Assembly (NCBI RefSeq): GCF_900113735.1
Contig: NZ_FOQM01000027.1
Span: 44,949-108,948, forward strand
From: Bradyrhizobium sp. Gha
GTDB lineage: Bacteria; Pseudomonadota; Alphaproteobacteria; Rhizobiales; Xanthobacteraceae
Direction of reading: 5' to 3'
Length of the DNA: 64,000 bases
Part shown: piece by piece, positions 1 to 8,306 of the stretch
How the letters are laid out: each line of letters opens with the position of its first letter
How positions within the stretch are numbered: position 1 is the first letter of the stretch
The notes under the pieces: generated by a model
Told to the model about the DNA's origin: nothing
Database searches by the model: none
Seen by the model: only the letters and a program-made list of their open reading frames with translations
Made by a program: the position numbers and the translations under genes

Positions 1-1
1 G

Positions 2-175
2 ATCAGTCGTCAGGACTACGAGCGGCTGTTCGGGCTCAATGACGCAGCGCTAGGCCGCGTGCGCAACTTCGCCCGTTCTCACAGATGCACCGCGAGCTTC
101 GCAGACACGGCGGTTCTGTTCAGAAAGCACGTTGCCGCAGCAGGACCGCAGATCGAGCCGCTCGGGGAGCAATAG
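2..175 (+). CDS. C-terminal end of an unidentified protein (cut by window edge)
   Basis: An open frame enters from the left edge and stops at a TAG at 173-175, giving 57 residues that begin ISRQDYERLF and end IEPLGEQ. Composition looks protein-like (a YERLFGLND helix, then SFADTAVLFRKH). I do not recognise the family and the start lies outside the window. It reads away from the two minus-strand genes that follow. It could be a chance frame; only its continuation upstream would tell. Confidence 0.4.
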   Translation: MSRQDYERLFGLNDAALGRVRNFARSHRCTASFADTAVLFRKHVAAAGPQIEPLGEQ

Positions 176-242
176 ATCGGCAAGAGATTGGTCCGATAGA
201 GCGGCGCCACCGGTCTCCGCCATCGTTCAAGCAACTACCGCA

Positions 243-446
243 TCAAGACGGGAAGTCAGCCGGCTGCACATCAATGCAATGAGCGTGTAGCGACCAATCC
301 CGAATTTCGCGCAGTTGGGCAGAACTGTTGCGTTGCCAACGCGGTGCATCGGGCGCATCAATGTCAATGACGCGCTGGCAGGCCTCGCAGGGTTGCCCCT
401 GATCGCCGAGTACGTCTTTGAGGAAGCAGACGGTGAAATGGGCCAT
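243..446 (-). CDS. small conserved hypothetical protein (67 aa)
   Basis: The product starts MAHFTVCFLKDVLGD and ends VQPADFPS. It resembles small rhizobial proteins of unknown function with an MAHFTV-type N-terminus and a DWSLHA segment near the C-terminus. I chose the internal ATG at 446 rather than the longer frame to 521 because a GAGGTG ribosome site precedes it at good spacing. It lies 37 bp downstream of the CBS-BON gene on the same strand and is probably co-transcribed with it, and so may share control by the FixK-type box at 1231. Function unknown. Confidence 0.65.
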   Translation of the reverse strand: MAHFTVCFLKDVLGDQGQPCEACQRVIDIDAPDAPRWQRNSSAQLREIRDWSLHAHCIDVQPADFPS

Positions 447-483
447 GGCGCACCTCGTTTCTCCGCGCCGAATCCGGCTGCAG

Positions 484-1170
484 TCAATAGACAAAGACCG
501 GGGTTTCAAGCAGGTGGTCATTAACGGCCTGGACGCCGGGGATTGCCTCAGCGGCTATGCGAATTGCCGTCCGTTCCGCCAGTGACGGTGCGAAACCCCA
601 GAGGTCGACCACTCCGTTCTGGACCGTGGCGTTCACATTGAACGTATGAGCCCACGGTTGCTTTTTGAGCTCGTCGAAGAACCTCTTCCTGATGGCTGCA
701 TCGGGAAGCGAAATCTCAAGCTTAGGCTTGGCGCTCGCAATTGCTTGAAGCAGGTTGGATCGGCTGACGATCCCGACGAGCTGACCTTCTCTGTTGACGA
801 TCGGGACGCGTTTGATCTGCCGTCCTTCGAGAAGCATTGCAATGTCGTTCAATGGTGTCTCTGGCAACGCGGTCGCGACGTCTTGCGTCATGATGTCCTG
901 CACTTTGATCGAATGCGATCTGATGTAATCAGTTGCCAGTTCGGCGTCGCCGGTAAGCCAGCTCAGCCACCAGGAGTAGGAGCGTTCGGTGCCGCTTTCC
1001 GCCCGGTGCATGAGATCGCCTTCACTCACAATTCCGAGAAGCTTGTTGTCGGAATCGACCACCGGTACCGCGCTGATCCGACGTTCCAACAGGATCTTCG
1101 CCACCTGTTGGACGGATGCGTTCGGGCCAACCGTCACGACCGGGGACACCATGATATCGCGCGCTTGCAT
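484..1170 (-). CDS. CBS-pair plus BON domain protein
   Basis: This 228-residue protein begins MQARDIMVSPVV and holds two CBS repeats (roughly residues 1-55 and 90-145: ISAVPVVDSDNKLLGIVSEGD and IKRVPIVNREGQLVGIVSR). A C-terminal BON domain follows at about 150-220, with VNATVQNGVVDLWG and AEAIPGVQAVND. CBS pairs usually bind adenine nucleotides and BON domains bind lipid or membranes, so a stress or energy sensor is inferred. ATG at 1170 is preferred over 1182 because GGAG sits just before it. A palindromic FixK/FNR-type box at 1231 is shared with the divergent gene at 1299. The protein at 7195 has the same architecture, and the fragment at 10954 is a broken relative. Confidence 0.88.
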   Translation of the reverse strand: MQARDIMVSPVVTVGPNASVQQVAKILLERRISAVPVVDSDNKLLGIVSEGDLMHRAESGTERSYSWWLSWLTGDAELATDYIRSHSIKVQDIMTQDVATALPETPLNDIAMLLEGRQIKRVPIVNREGQLVGIVSRSNLLQAIASAKPKLEISLPDAAIRKRFFDELKKQPWAHTFNVNATVQNGVVDLWGFAPSLAERTAIRIAAEAIPGVQAVNDHLLETPVFVY

Positions 1171-1230
1171 GACAGGCTCCATGTCGGCTCATCAATTTCC
1201 GCGATCCTGCCGGATAGTGAGCCCTCCAGC

Positions 1231-1244
1231 TTGATCCGGATCAA
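1231..1244. promoter_or_regulatory. FixK/FNR-type box, divergent promoter
   Basis: TTGATCCGGATCAA is a perfect palindrome matching the FNR/FixK consensus. It is centred near 1237.5 between two divergent genes. A class II site (centre at -41.5) would place starts near 1279 on plus and 1196 on minus, about 20 and 26 nt before the chosen ATGs at 1299 and 1170. Both genes can therefore be driven from one site. The regulator itself is not in this window. Confidence 0.85.
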
Positions 1245-1298
1245 TCGGCTCGGTCGAAGTAGCGATAGCAATTGGCAGTATTCACGGAGGAGGCCGGA

Positions 1299-1742
1299 AT
1301 GGTCAGGATCCCGCATCGCGCAGTCGTGTTCGTAGGTGATGGACGGAAGGCGCTATTTCTGCGCAACGAGGGCGACGAAAAGTTTCCGAGCTTGAAGACG
1401 GACCGGGTGTTTGAACACGAAAATCCTTCGACCCATTCACAAGGGAGCGATCGGCCGGGTCGTGTCAGCAAGGCTTCCCATTCGTCCCAAAGAAGTGCCG
1501 TCGAGACGACCGATTGGCACGAGCTCGAGGAGAGCCGCTTCGCAAAGCAGGTCGCGGCGGCCGCTGAACGTCTCATCCGCAGCGAGCAGTCGACGCGGCT
1601 CATCGTCGTTGCACCACCGCGGACCTTGGCAGAGCTTCGGTCCGCTTTCCATGACGATGTCAAGCGCCGGATCATCGGCGAGCTAGACAAGGAGCTCACC
1701 AAGCACCCGGTCGGCGAGATCGAAAAGCATCTCCAAGGCTAG
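1299..1742 (+). CDS. host attachment-like protein
   Basis: The 147-residue product starts MVRIPHRAVVFVGDGRKALF and has a central LEESRFAKQVAAAAERLI and a later TRLIVVAPPRTLAELR. This is the pattern of the 'host attachment protein' (AtsE-like) family, named from agrobacteria but biochemically obscure and often found among stress genes. The ATG at 1299 is supported by GGAGGAGG ending five bases before it, against a longer frame from 1272. It is divergent from the CBS-BON gene and shares the FixK-type box. A role in oxygen-limited stress is inferred from context only. Confidence 0.8.
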   Translation: MVRIPHRAVVFVGDGRKALFLRNEGDEKFPSLKTDRVFEHENPSTHSQGSDRPGRVSKASHSSQRSAVETTDWHELEESRFAKQVAAAAERLIRSEQSTRLIVVAPPRTLAELRSAFHDDVKRRIIGELDKELTKHPVGEIEKHLQG

Positions 1743-1989
1743 TGCGGCGGATAGATCCTCGTGGACGCGGTTTGGTCTTGCTCAACCGGCCATCAGGCAA
1801 ATTGGCCCCGCTCTCGGGGAAGACTGTCAACTTTGTGAGCAAGTCGACAGGTTTGAATCGCTTCGAAATGCTATTCACGGATTAAGATCGGCCGACCATC
1901 AGTGTCTCGCCATCGACCTGGTCGACCCGGAAGTCTTCTATTGAACGCGCAGAGGCTGCAGCGAAGAGCGGAGCTCCGTAGAATCTGGC

Positions 1990-2169
1990 TTAGCTTTGCA
2001 GATCGGCAGTGCGCCGATCTGCCTCCGGCAGTTGACGCTCTAGCCAATCGGCAATGGCTTTGTACTCCCTTTTCATTTTTTCGAGTTCTTCTCTCGTTTC
2101 TTTGTGCTGCGTAAGGGCCACCTGCACTTGGCAAGTCCGCTCCAACTCGCGGTACACGCGATGAGGCAT
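1990..2169 (-). CDS. small helical hypothetical protein (59 aa)
   Basis: The product starts MPHRVYRELERTCQVQVALTQ and continues with a charged helix (ETREELEKMKREYKAIADWLE), so it is probably a small coiled helix. The ATG at 2169 has GGGAGG at ideal spacing; the longer frame to 2208 has none. No domain is recognised. The 247 bp to its right-hand neighbour on the left side (1743-1989) show no further gene. Confidence 0.6.
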   Translation of the reverse strand: MPHRVYRELERTCQVQVALTQHKETREELEKMKREYKAIADWLERQLPEADRRTADLQS

Positions 2170-2424
2170 GGCGACCTCCCTGTCACTAAGGCTGCCGCAA
2201 GTAAGCACCTATTTCTGGATTCAGGAATTTACCCATGTGAATCATCGGACGATTTGTGCCTCTCGGGAAAGGCTCTTGTGTTTTCCTCCCGAGGAACGCG
2301 TCGGGCACAGGAAATCGCATCAGGATGTCTCGGGCTTTCCTGACGATCTCTCGTAACCGTCCAATCTCGTCGATTTCTTGTTAGGACGGCAGATGAAGGA
2401 CAGGTAGTGGGGTAACTCGGCGGG

Positions 2425-4020
2425 CTACTCCTGCTCAAGCGCTCGTCGGAGTTTCCGCACGATCACACCTCGCGCGCGCTCGTCCGCCGCAGCCTCAATC
2501 TGGTCATTGATATCGAGGATCAGTTTGGACATGTCATTGTGCCAATCGAGGTTGACGACGGCATCCGGAGAAAGCCTTCGCGGTCGAGCCACATCGACCG
2601 GCGTTGGTGCGGCTGTCGACAGGTCATAGGCATCGTCCAGCATAGGCGTGAAGATCTGGGCGGTCGGAACGGTTCGCTCCGCGACCCGGTTCAAGAGACC
2701 TCCTAGCGCTCTCTCTTCACCATGGACCATGAAGAGGCCGCGACGGATGGGGCGCCTGGCGGCGATCCACCGAGCGAGTTCTGGGCCGTCAGCGTGCCCC
2801 GAGTATTCGTCGATATATCGAATTCTTGCTCCGACCTTGACCTCCTCGCCCTGGATCCTCACTGCCTTCGCGCCATCGCTCAGGAAGCGGCCGAGGGTGC
2901 CTTGCGCCTGGAATCCCGTGAGCAGAACCGTGCATTCCTTGCGCCACAACCACCGCTTCAGGTGATGGCGGATACGGCCAGCATCGCACATTCCGCTCGC
3001 GGCAACGATGATGTGAAAGCCGGAGAACCTGGCGATCGCCTTGCTCTCGTCGACAGTTTCCGTGAAGTGCAACTGGGGAGAGGTCAGGAGCCGCTCGATG
3101 TCGATGTGCGGATCGAGGCTGGCGGCGTGGTTCCGGAAAACCTCGGTGGCGCGAATGGCCAAGGGTGAATCCAGGAAGATCGGTGCCGCCGGGATCTCGT
3201 TGCGCGCCATCAGATCGGTCAGGTCAGCGATGAGCTCTTGAGTTCGTTCGACTGCGAAGGCCGGAATCAGAAGTGCGCCACGCGCCGCGGCGGCGTCGCG
3301 CACTTCCTGAGCCAGGTGCGAGCGGCGCACGGCCGGCGTCGTCGCTGGCCGATCGGTGTCACCATACGTGGATTCGCAAAATACATAGTCCAGGTCGGTA
3401 GGCCCTTCTGGAAGGGGCTCCAACAATTTGGCGTCGGGGCCGATATCCCCTGACATCAACACTCGCAACGGGCGTTCACCTGCGCCTTGATCCGGGATTT
3501 CGAGTTCAATCGATGCCGAGCCAAGCAAATGGCCTGCATTCCAATAGCGAGCGCGCACGCCCGGTATCACCGGGTACCATGACTGGTACTCGACTGGCCG
3601 AAACGCATCGAGCGCCGCGATGGCATCTGCTTGCGTATAAATAGGCGAGACGGCGGCTCGCCGCCGTGCAGCATTCCTGCGGTTCAGGGCGAGAACTTCG
3701 GTCTCCTGAATGTTGCCAGAGTCGGGCAGCATGTAGGAGCAAAGATCTATGGTGCCGCGAGTGGCGAAGATCGGGCCCGAGAAGCCGTCTCGCTTGAGCT
3801 TCGGTAACAGGCCGCTGTGATCGATGTGAGTGTGTGTAAGTAATACGGCGTCGATATCAGATGGATGAAATGGGAATGCGCCGTAGTTTAGCGCTTTCAG
3901 TGTCTTCGGTCCCTGGAAGATTCCGCAATCCACGAGAAATCGTCCGCTGGGCGTATTGAAGAGATAGCAGGAGCCGGTCACGGTGCGGGCGGCCCCGCAA
4001 ATCTGGACTGTGATGCTCAC
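2425..4020 (-). CDS. MBL-fold beta-CASP nuclease (YSH1/CPSF-like)
   Basis: This 531-residue protein has the metallo-beta-lactamase motif HTHIDHSG near residue 65, an NAGHLLGSASIELE segment, SGDIGPDA, and a beta-CASP region with PAFAVERTQE and VAASGMCDAGRIRHHL. It ends in an RMMBL-like part with IDEYSGHADGPEL. The family comprises Zn-dependent RNA/DNA-processing nucleases; the bacterial YSH1-like branch is poorly characterised. The GTG start overlaps the stop of the PRPP synthetase gene (GTGA), so it is translationally coupled. It is third in a trio with AMP phosphorylase and PRPP synthetase, suggesting RNA breakdown feeding nucleotide turnover (inference). Confidence 0.9.
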   Translation of the reverse strand: MSITVQICGAARTVTGSCYLFNTPSGRFLVDCGIFQGPKTLKALNYGAFPFHPSDIDAVLLTHTHIDHSGLLPKLKRDGFSGPIFATRGTIDLCSYMLPDSGNIQETEVLALNRRNAARRRAAVSPIYTQADAIAALDAFRPVEYQSWYPVIPGVRARYWNAGHLLGSASIELEIPDQGAGERPLRVLMSGDIGPDAKLLEPLPEGPTDLDYVFCESTYGDTDRPATTPAVRRSHLAQEVRDAAAARGALLIPAFAVERTQELIADLTDLMARNEIPAAPIFLDSPLAIRATEVFRNHAASLDPHIDIERLLTSPQLHFTETVDESKAIARFSGFHIIVAASGMCDAGRIRHHLKRWLWRKECTVLLTGFQAQGTLGRFLSDGAKAVRIQGEEVKVGARIRYIDEYSGHADGPELARWIAARRPIRRGLFMVHGEERALGGLLNRVAERTVPTAQIFTPMLDDAYDLSTAAPTPVDVARPRRLSPDAVVNLDWHNDMSKLILDINDQIEAAADERARGVIVRKLRRALEQE

Positions 4021-4937
4021 ATTAGCCTCTCATTCTCGTGCACGCCGACCACCCTCCTGCGCAGCGCGCGAGCGAGGAGAGCGTTCAAGCTGATGGCGTT
4101 TGTGGGATGCGGTACGCTGTTCGTGGACCTCATGGAACGGATACCGGCGCCGCCGAATGTCTTCATAAGCAAAGGAGGAAAAAGCGCATGCACGACGATC
4201 ACGTCGATGGACGAAGATCCCCGCGCTCTAAGAGCCCGCGCACAGGCGGTGAGCGTTCCGCCGGACGACACAATGTCATCGATGAGCAGCGCCCGGCGAC
4301 CGGCAAACATCGCCGGGTCCATAAACGCGATCTGCACCTCTTGATCGCCTCGGCGTACCTTCTTTGCAACGCTATAGGGAAGTCCGAGCCGACCAGCGAT
4401 GTCGGCTACCCATGTGCGAGACTCTTCATCTGGCCCAACTACTACGGTTTCCCGAGATACTTTATCGGCGCGAAGCAGAGCTTCGATCGCAGGAGCGGCC
4501 GACAGATTGTCCGCTTCAGCTCCAGGGAAGACGCTGGCAAGGCTGGACGTGCGATGGAGATGTGCATCGAATGTTATCACGCGATTGAAGTTTGTCGCCA
4601 GAAGATCGCCGATGGCACGCTGGCTGATTGCTTCACCCGGATGGAATGCTGCGTCCTGGCGCATGTAGCCCAAATAGGGCGAAGCGAGCACCAGCCGTTC
4701 GGCTCCATTGCGTCGCAAGGCCACCGCGGCGAAAAGCAGAGCGATTAATTTTTCGTTGGGTTGATTCAGCGAGCAACAGACGATTGTGGTCTTCCCCGCC
4801 GGACCGACAGTTGTCCGCAACTCGCCATCCGGAAATCGGTGCAGATCGATCGCGTTCCCGTCAATGTCGAGTGCCTTCGCAAGCCGGGGTCCAAAATGAG
4901 CTGAGCTCGGCATCCATTGAACAGCACAGGAGTTCAC
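4017..4937 (-). CDS. ribose-phosphate pyrophosphokinase family protein
   Basis: The 306-residue product shows HRFPDGELRTTV, SPYLGYMRQDAAFHPGEAIS, the VVGPDEESRTWVADIA segment and the PRPP-binding loop LLIDDIVSSGGTLTACARAL. These identify the PRPP synthetase family (ribose 5-phosphate plus ATP to PRPP plus AMP). It diverges from housekeeping Prs, so a specialised form is likely. The GTG start overlaps the preceding stop by four bases; an internal ATG at 4913 is possible. Lying between AMP phosphorylase and a beta-CASP nuclease, it probably handles ribose phosphates released from nucleotides. Confidence 0.88.
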   Translation of the reverse strand: MNSCAVQWMPSSAHFGPRLAKALDIDGNAIDLHRFPDGELRTTVGPAGKTTIVCCSLNQPNEKLIALLFAAVALRRNGAERLVLASPYLGYMRQDAAFHPGEAISQRAIGDLLATNFNRVITFDAHLHRTSSLASVFPGAEADNLSAAPAIEALLRADKVSRETVVVGPDEESRTWVADIAGRLGLPYSVAKKVRRGDQEVQIAFMDPAMFAGRRALLIDDIVSSGGTLTACARALRARGSSSIDVIVVHALFPPLLMKTFGGAGIRSMRSTNSVPHPTNAISLNALLARALRRRVVGVHENERLM

Positions 4938-6466
4938 GCTGTTCCTCCAGCCTGGGCATTGATCTGGTAACCAGTGTCCAGCTTGGCCATGCCGACTGCG
5001 AGGTCAAACCCCGATGGCTCGAACGCGTGGATCCGAAACAGCGGTTCCCCCTGCTGGACGCGGTTGCCGATTTTCTTGAACAATTTGATGCCGGCTCCCT
5101 TGTCGAGCGGTGCGCCGGCAGTCCTCGCCAGCCGGTTGAGGCGCAGACAATCGATCGAGGAGACGACCCCATCTCGTTCGGCCTGCACGTCGATGACGAG
5201 GTTGCCGAGCTGGCTCGTGGAGGGCGCCGGTCCTTGCACCTCGATGATCTTCACCATTTGCCGGAGCGCCGCCCCGCTGTTCAAGAGCTCGCAAGCACGC
5301 ACATAACCTGCTCCGCCGCGCAGGCCGGGATCCTGTTCCAGGAGATGAGCTGCAAGCCGCAGCGATTTTTCGCGAAGGTCGCGCGGTGCACTGGGCTCAT
5401 TGGCGAGCACCGCCATCACATCCTGCGCTTCGAGCACCGGGCCGATCCCGCTGCCGATGGGCTGTCGTCCATCGGTGGTCACGACCTCCACTTCAAGGCC
5501 GAACCGATCGCCGACGAACTGGAAAAGCTTGCGGAGCCGCATGGCTTCCGATGCTGTTGTGACCTTCGCGTTTGGTCCAACAGGGAGGTCGACCAGAAGA
5601 TGGGTCGACCCGGCCGCGAGCTTCTTCGACATGATGGAGGCGACCATCTGCTCGTGGGTATCGAGCGCAAGGGGACGCTCGACACTGATCAGGATGTCGT
5701 CTGCCGGAGACAGATTGACGTGGCCGCCCCACGCGAGACAGCCGTTGCATGACGCGACGACCTCCTTCATCGCCTCAACGCTGAGGTCGACACGTGCCAA
5801 CACTTCCATCGTGTCGGCCGTTCCAGCGGGCGAAGTAATGGCCCGCGAGGACGTTTTCGGTATCGTCAGCCCGTGCGCGGCCACGATCGGGACGACGATC
5901 ATGGACGTGCGGTTGCCCGGGATGCCGCCAATGCAGTGCTTATCGACGACGGTCTTCGAGCTCCATCTGAGCTGCGTGCCGGCTCTTGCCATGGCCTCCG
6001 TCAGCGCGATCAGCTCTCCGGATGTCATGAAATTGGCGGAGCTGACCAGGAATGCGGCGGTTTCCATGTCTGAATAGCGATAGTGCGCGAGGTCGTCCAC
6101 AATTGCGCCGATCTCGGCAGGCTCAAGCGTCTTCCCCTGTATCTTGGCGCGCACTGCGTCCAGGCTGGGCGGTGAGGGAGCAGGCGCGACCGAGATGTGG
6201 GTGCCGGCCGGCTGTCCAAAGCGTCGAAAGGCGGGCTCTGCCATACCGAGTTCGTCCGGCCCGACCAGGCCGTCGTCGTCGGTTAGGAGCACGGTTGCAA
6301 GTTGAGTATTCGAGCCGCTGCGGAGCTCGACCCTTGAAAAACCTCGAAAGAGTTCGGGACGCAGGGCCGTAGACCGGCGGGAGATCACGACGACATTTTC
6401 CCGGCCCGTATCGAGGCTGACGCGGCGGGATTTGAGTTGTGCGCGGCCGGGCGGAGCACAGGTCAT
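4934..6466 (-). CDS. AMP phosphorylase-like thymidine phosphorylase family protein
   Basis: About 510 residues. The phosphorylase core has DKHCIGGIPGNRTSMIVVPI and KTSSRAITSPAGTADTMEV, which match AMP phosphorylases (NMP plus phosphate to base plus ribose 1,5-bisphosphate) better than deoA thymidine phosphorylases (KHSTGG). An N-terminal extension of about 90 residues and a C-terminal pyrimidine-nucleoside-phosphorylase-like domain fit AMP phosphorylases. I chose ATG 6466 (MTCAPPGRAQ) over the TTG at 6493 because a FixK-like box centred at 6526 would start transcription near 6485. It is first of a three-gene overlapping operon. Confidence 0.85.
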   Translation of the reverse strand: MTCAPPGRAQLKSRRVSLDTGRENVVVISRRSTALRPELFRGFSRVELRSGSNTQLATVLLTDDDGLVGPDELGMAEPAFRRFGQPAGTHISVAPAPSPPSLDAVRAKIQGKTLEPAEIGAIVDDLAHYRYSDMETAAFLVSSANFMTSGELIALTEAMARAGTQLRWSSKTVVDKHCIGGIPGNRTSMIVVPIVAAHGLTIPKTSSRAITSPAGTADTMEVLARVDLSVEAMKEVVASCNGCLAWGGHVNLSPADDILISVERPLALDTHEQMVASIMSKKLAAGSTHLLVDLPVGPNAKVTTASEAMRLRKLFQFVGDRFGLEVEVVTTDGRQPIGSGIGPVLEAQDVMAVLANEPSAPRDLREKSLRLAAHLLEQDPGLRGGAGYVRACELLNSGAALRQMVKIIEVQGPAPSTSQLGNLVIDVQAERDGVVSSIDCLRLNRLARTAGAPLDKGAGIKLFKKIGNRVQQGEPLFRIHAFEPSGFDLAVGMAKLDTGYQINAQAGGTA

Positions 6467-6519
6467 CACGAGCTCTCTATCGCAGAAAATCAAGAATAGA
6501 GCTCGCCGGGGCGACCGAC

Positions 6520-6533
6520 TTGCGGCAAATCAA
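6520..6533 (-). promoter_or_regulatory. FixK/FNR-type box before the AMP phosphorylase operon
   Basis: TTGATTTGCCGCAA on the minus strand fits TTGA-N6-GCAA. The predicted class II start near 6485 gives a leader of about 19 nt to the ATG at 6466. One half-site deviates from the strict palindrome, so it is weaker than the box at 1231. Confidence 0.6.
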
Positions 6534-6573
6534 GTAACCCAGCTCGCGAGAAAAGCGTCGAGAATTGCTCATC

Positions 6574-6675
6574 TCAGCGAGAGGAGGCTGCCCGCAACGT
6601 CTCCAAGTAGGCCACTATGGCCTCGACCTGGTACTCGGAAAGCCGCGGATTGGGCATGGCTTGATCAGGCCCGAG
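6574..6675 (-). pseudogene. frame-shifted C-terminal remnant of a c-type cytochrome
   Basis: In a frame different from the upstream gene, the minus strand reads LGPDQAMPNPRLSEYQVEA then IVAYLETLRAASSR and a TGA at 6574-6576. AMPNPRLS followed by an 'AYLETLR' helix is the usual C-terminal end of small class I cytochromes c. It overlaps the 3' end of the gene at 6665-7075 and may be what remains of its original tail, or of a neighbouring cytochrome gene lost by deletion. Confidence 0.5.
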
Positions 6676-7075
6676 GCGGCGATGATTTGATGTCAGAAAC
6701 GTTCGTAGCCCATCCGAGGAAAACGATGATCGGCTCCCAATCTCCGTAAACCGGGGCGTAGGCCTTGTTGAATGCTGCTATGTCCTTGGATTGTAGAGCC
6801 TGCCGGACGGCCTGGAGCTGTTCCTTCGTGCGACTGGCTCGCGATTGATCGGCCAAAAGCCTGCCTGTGGCTTCGAGGTTGCTGTCGATCTGTTGAAGCT
6901 CGTAGTTTGCCAAGCCCCAGTTGCTGAGCTTGCCCGCAAACCACAGCTTTGCGTGCTGAAGCTGAATTTTGGTCATGATGTCCGACAGTGTTGTGGACAC
7001 GTCGGCCGGCGCCCCGGCGCGGGAGGCCGATAACGTTACTAAGATCGCGACCAACAGAAGAAATCGCAGGCGCAT
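6665..7075 (-). CDS. cytochrome c-like secreted protein lacking CxxCH
   Basis: This 136-residue protein has a signal peptide (MRLRFLLLVAILVTLSASRAG). It then has QLQHAKLWFAGKLSNWGLANYEL, which closely parallels QVQHLKLWYAGKSKNWDLANFEL in the intact cytochrome-like protein at 22045. That relative carries CNACH; this one has no CxxCH and instead ends in an unrelated stretch, DWEPIIVFLGW. A deletion or frame change near the 3' end is likely (see the remnant at 6574). The divergent FixK-type box at 7130 would start transcription near 7095. Expressed protein or recent pseudogene: undecided. Confidence 0.65.
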   Translation of the reverse strand: MRLRFLLLVAILVTLSASRAGAPADVSTTLSDIMTKIQLQHAKLWFAGKLSNWGLANYELQQIDSNLEATGRLLADQSRASRTKEQLQAVRQALQSKDIAAFNKAYAPVYGDWEPIIVFLGWATNVSDIKSSPPRA

Positions 7076-7129
7076 GATCGATAGTTTCCGATGTCGGCGA
7101 TCTAGTTCGCATGTTCATTCGTCCTAGCG

Positions 7130-7143
7130 TTGATTTCGATCAA
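7130..7143. promoter_or_regulatory. FixK/FNR-type box, divergent promoter
   Basis: TTGATTTCGATCAA matches TTGAT-N4-ATCAA exactly. Its centre at 7136.5 predicts starts near 7178 on plus (ATG at 7195) and 7095 on minus (ATG at 7075), so it can serve both the CBS-BON gene and the cytochrome-like gene. Confidence 0.85.
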
Positions 7144-7194
7144 GATGTGATTTAGCCCGGGAAATATCTCTGGGCTCTTTCCGGAGTGAACCAT

Positions 7195-7953
7195 ATGCGC
7201 GCCCATCACATCATGTCCCGGCGAGTCCTGACGATAAGGCCAGAGGCTCCGGTCTCGGACGCGATCAAATTGATGCTTGCGCATCATATCAGTGGTCTGC
7301 CAGTCGTGGACGCGGCAGGAAGCCTGGTGGGCATGCTGTGCGAGAGCGATTTTGTCAGACGGGGTGAAATCGGGACCGCGCACGAGCGCAATCGATTGCT
7401 TTCGATGCTGATGGGATCAGAGCGGGTCGCTGGAGAGTTCGTGAAGGAGCGCGGACGCAAGGTGGAGCAGGTAATGAGCCGTGGGCTTGTGACCACCACT
7501 GAGCAGGCGCAGCTCAATGAAGTGGCGGACATGATGGAGCGGCGGCACCTGAACCACATTCCGGTCATGCGCGATAACCGCATCGTTGGTATCATCACAC
7601 GAACCGACTTCCTGTCAGCTGTCGCTGGATCGCTGATCGGCGTTTCAGGCTATTCCGGAGGGGACAATAAGCTCCGCCGAGCGGTCCTCGCGGCTTTGGC
7701 CAAGATCGCCTGGCAGCCGATCGGGCTGAATATCAGAGTGAAGGACGGTGTGGTCTTGTTGCGTGGCGTCATCTCGGGTGAGAACGCGCATCGGGCCGTC
7801 ATTGTGACTTGCGAGAACGTGCCGGGCGTTGGTCGCGTAGACGACCAGCTCTACCTTCAGTCCACGCGCCCCGACCCTGAGGACGAATACGGCGGGGGTG
7901 ATTTCGTATCGCTCCCCATGGAGCCGTCCACGCTAGATGATGAGCCGCTATAA
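7195..7953 (+). CDS. CBS-pair plus BON domain protein
   Basis: The 252-residue product begins MRAHHIMSRRVLTIRPEAPV. It has two CBS repeats (ISGLPVVDAAGSLVGMLCESD near residue 35; LNHIPVMRDNRIVGIITRTD near 120) and a BON domain (IRVKDGVVLLRGVISG; CENVPGVGRVDDQL). Same architecture as the gene at 484. ATG 7195 has GGAG upstream; the GTG at 7186 is less well placed. The FixK-type box at 7130 sits about 58 bp ahead of the ATG. A nucleotide-sensing stress role is inferred from CBS biology and context. Confidence 0.9.
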   Translation: MRAHHIMSRRVLTIRPEAPVSDAIKLMLAHHISGLPVVDAAGSLVGMLCESDFVRRGEIGTAHERNRLLSMLMGSERVAGEFVKERGRKVEQVMSRGLVTTTEQAQLNEVADMMERRHLNHIPVMRDNRIVGIITRTDFLSAVAGSLIGVSGYSGGDNKLRRAVLAALAKIAWQPIGLNIRVKDGVVLLRGVISGENAHRAVIVTCENVPGVGRVDDQLYLQSTRPDPEDEYGGGDFVSLPMEPSTLDDEPL

Positions 7954-8090
7954 GGGTCTATAGGCGCTCAGCGGATGGGTATTCGGTCTCCGCTGATGAC
8001 AGAGATCTATAGAGACGCTCCCACCTTTGCGCTTCCGAAATCATAAATGACCTTGATGAGTTCGTTCGTCGGTCGATGTCCTCTGCCCTG

Positions 8091-8306
8091 TTAGATCGGA
8101 CGCTTTTCGATCCGTGCCATCTCGATGAAATTGTGGTTCGGGCGCTGCTTGTAAACCGTCTGAGTTGCCATCGATCGCCCATTTGCGTCCAGATGAGCCA
8201 GCTTGGTGCCCAGCATCGTTGCCATCATCGCGATGCTTGCGAGGAGGGTCGCCACGACTATCCTCAGGTGAGTGGACCTGTCTGCAGTATAAATTGAGTG
8301 GTTCAT
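8091..8306 (-). CDS. small single-pass membrane protein (71 aa)
   Basis: The product begins MNHSIYTADRSTHLRIVVAT with a hydrophobic segment LRIVVATLLASIAMMATML at about residues 14-32 and a polar C-terminus. Small proteins with a similar MN-S-Y-ADR-THL-IVV start are, as I recall, common in Bradyrhizobium; function unknown. ATG at 8306 has an AGGA-type ribosome site. The flanking stretches (7954-8090 and 8307-8510) hold no other gene, only the weak box at 8432. Confidence 0.6.
   Translation of the reverse strand: MNHSIYTADRSTHLRIVVATLLASIAMMATMLGTKLAHLDANGRSMATQTVYKQRPNHNFIEMARIEKRPI

Noticed and set aside
646..1335. 229-aa plus-strand frame opposite the CBS-BON gene
   Set aside because: The minus-strand product has full CBS and BON motifs and a ribosome site; the plus frame is an antisense shadow.
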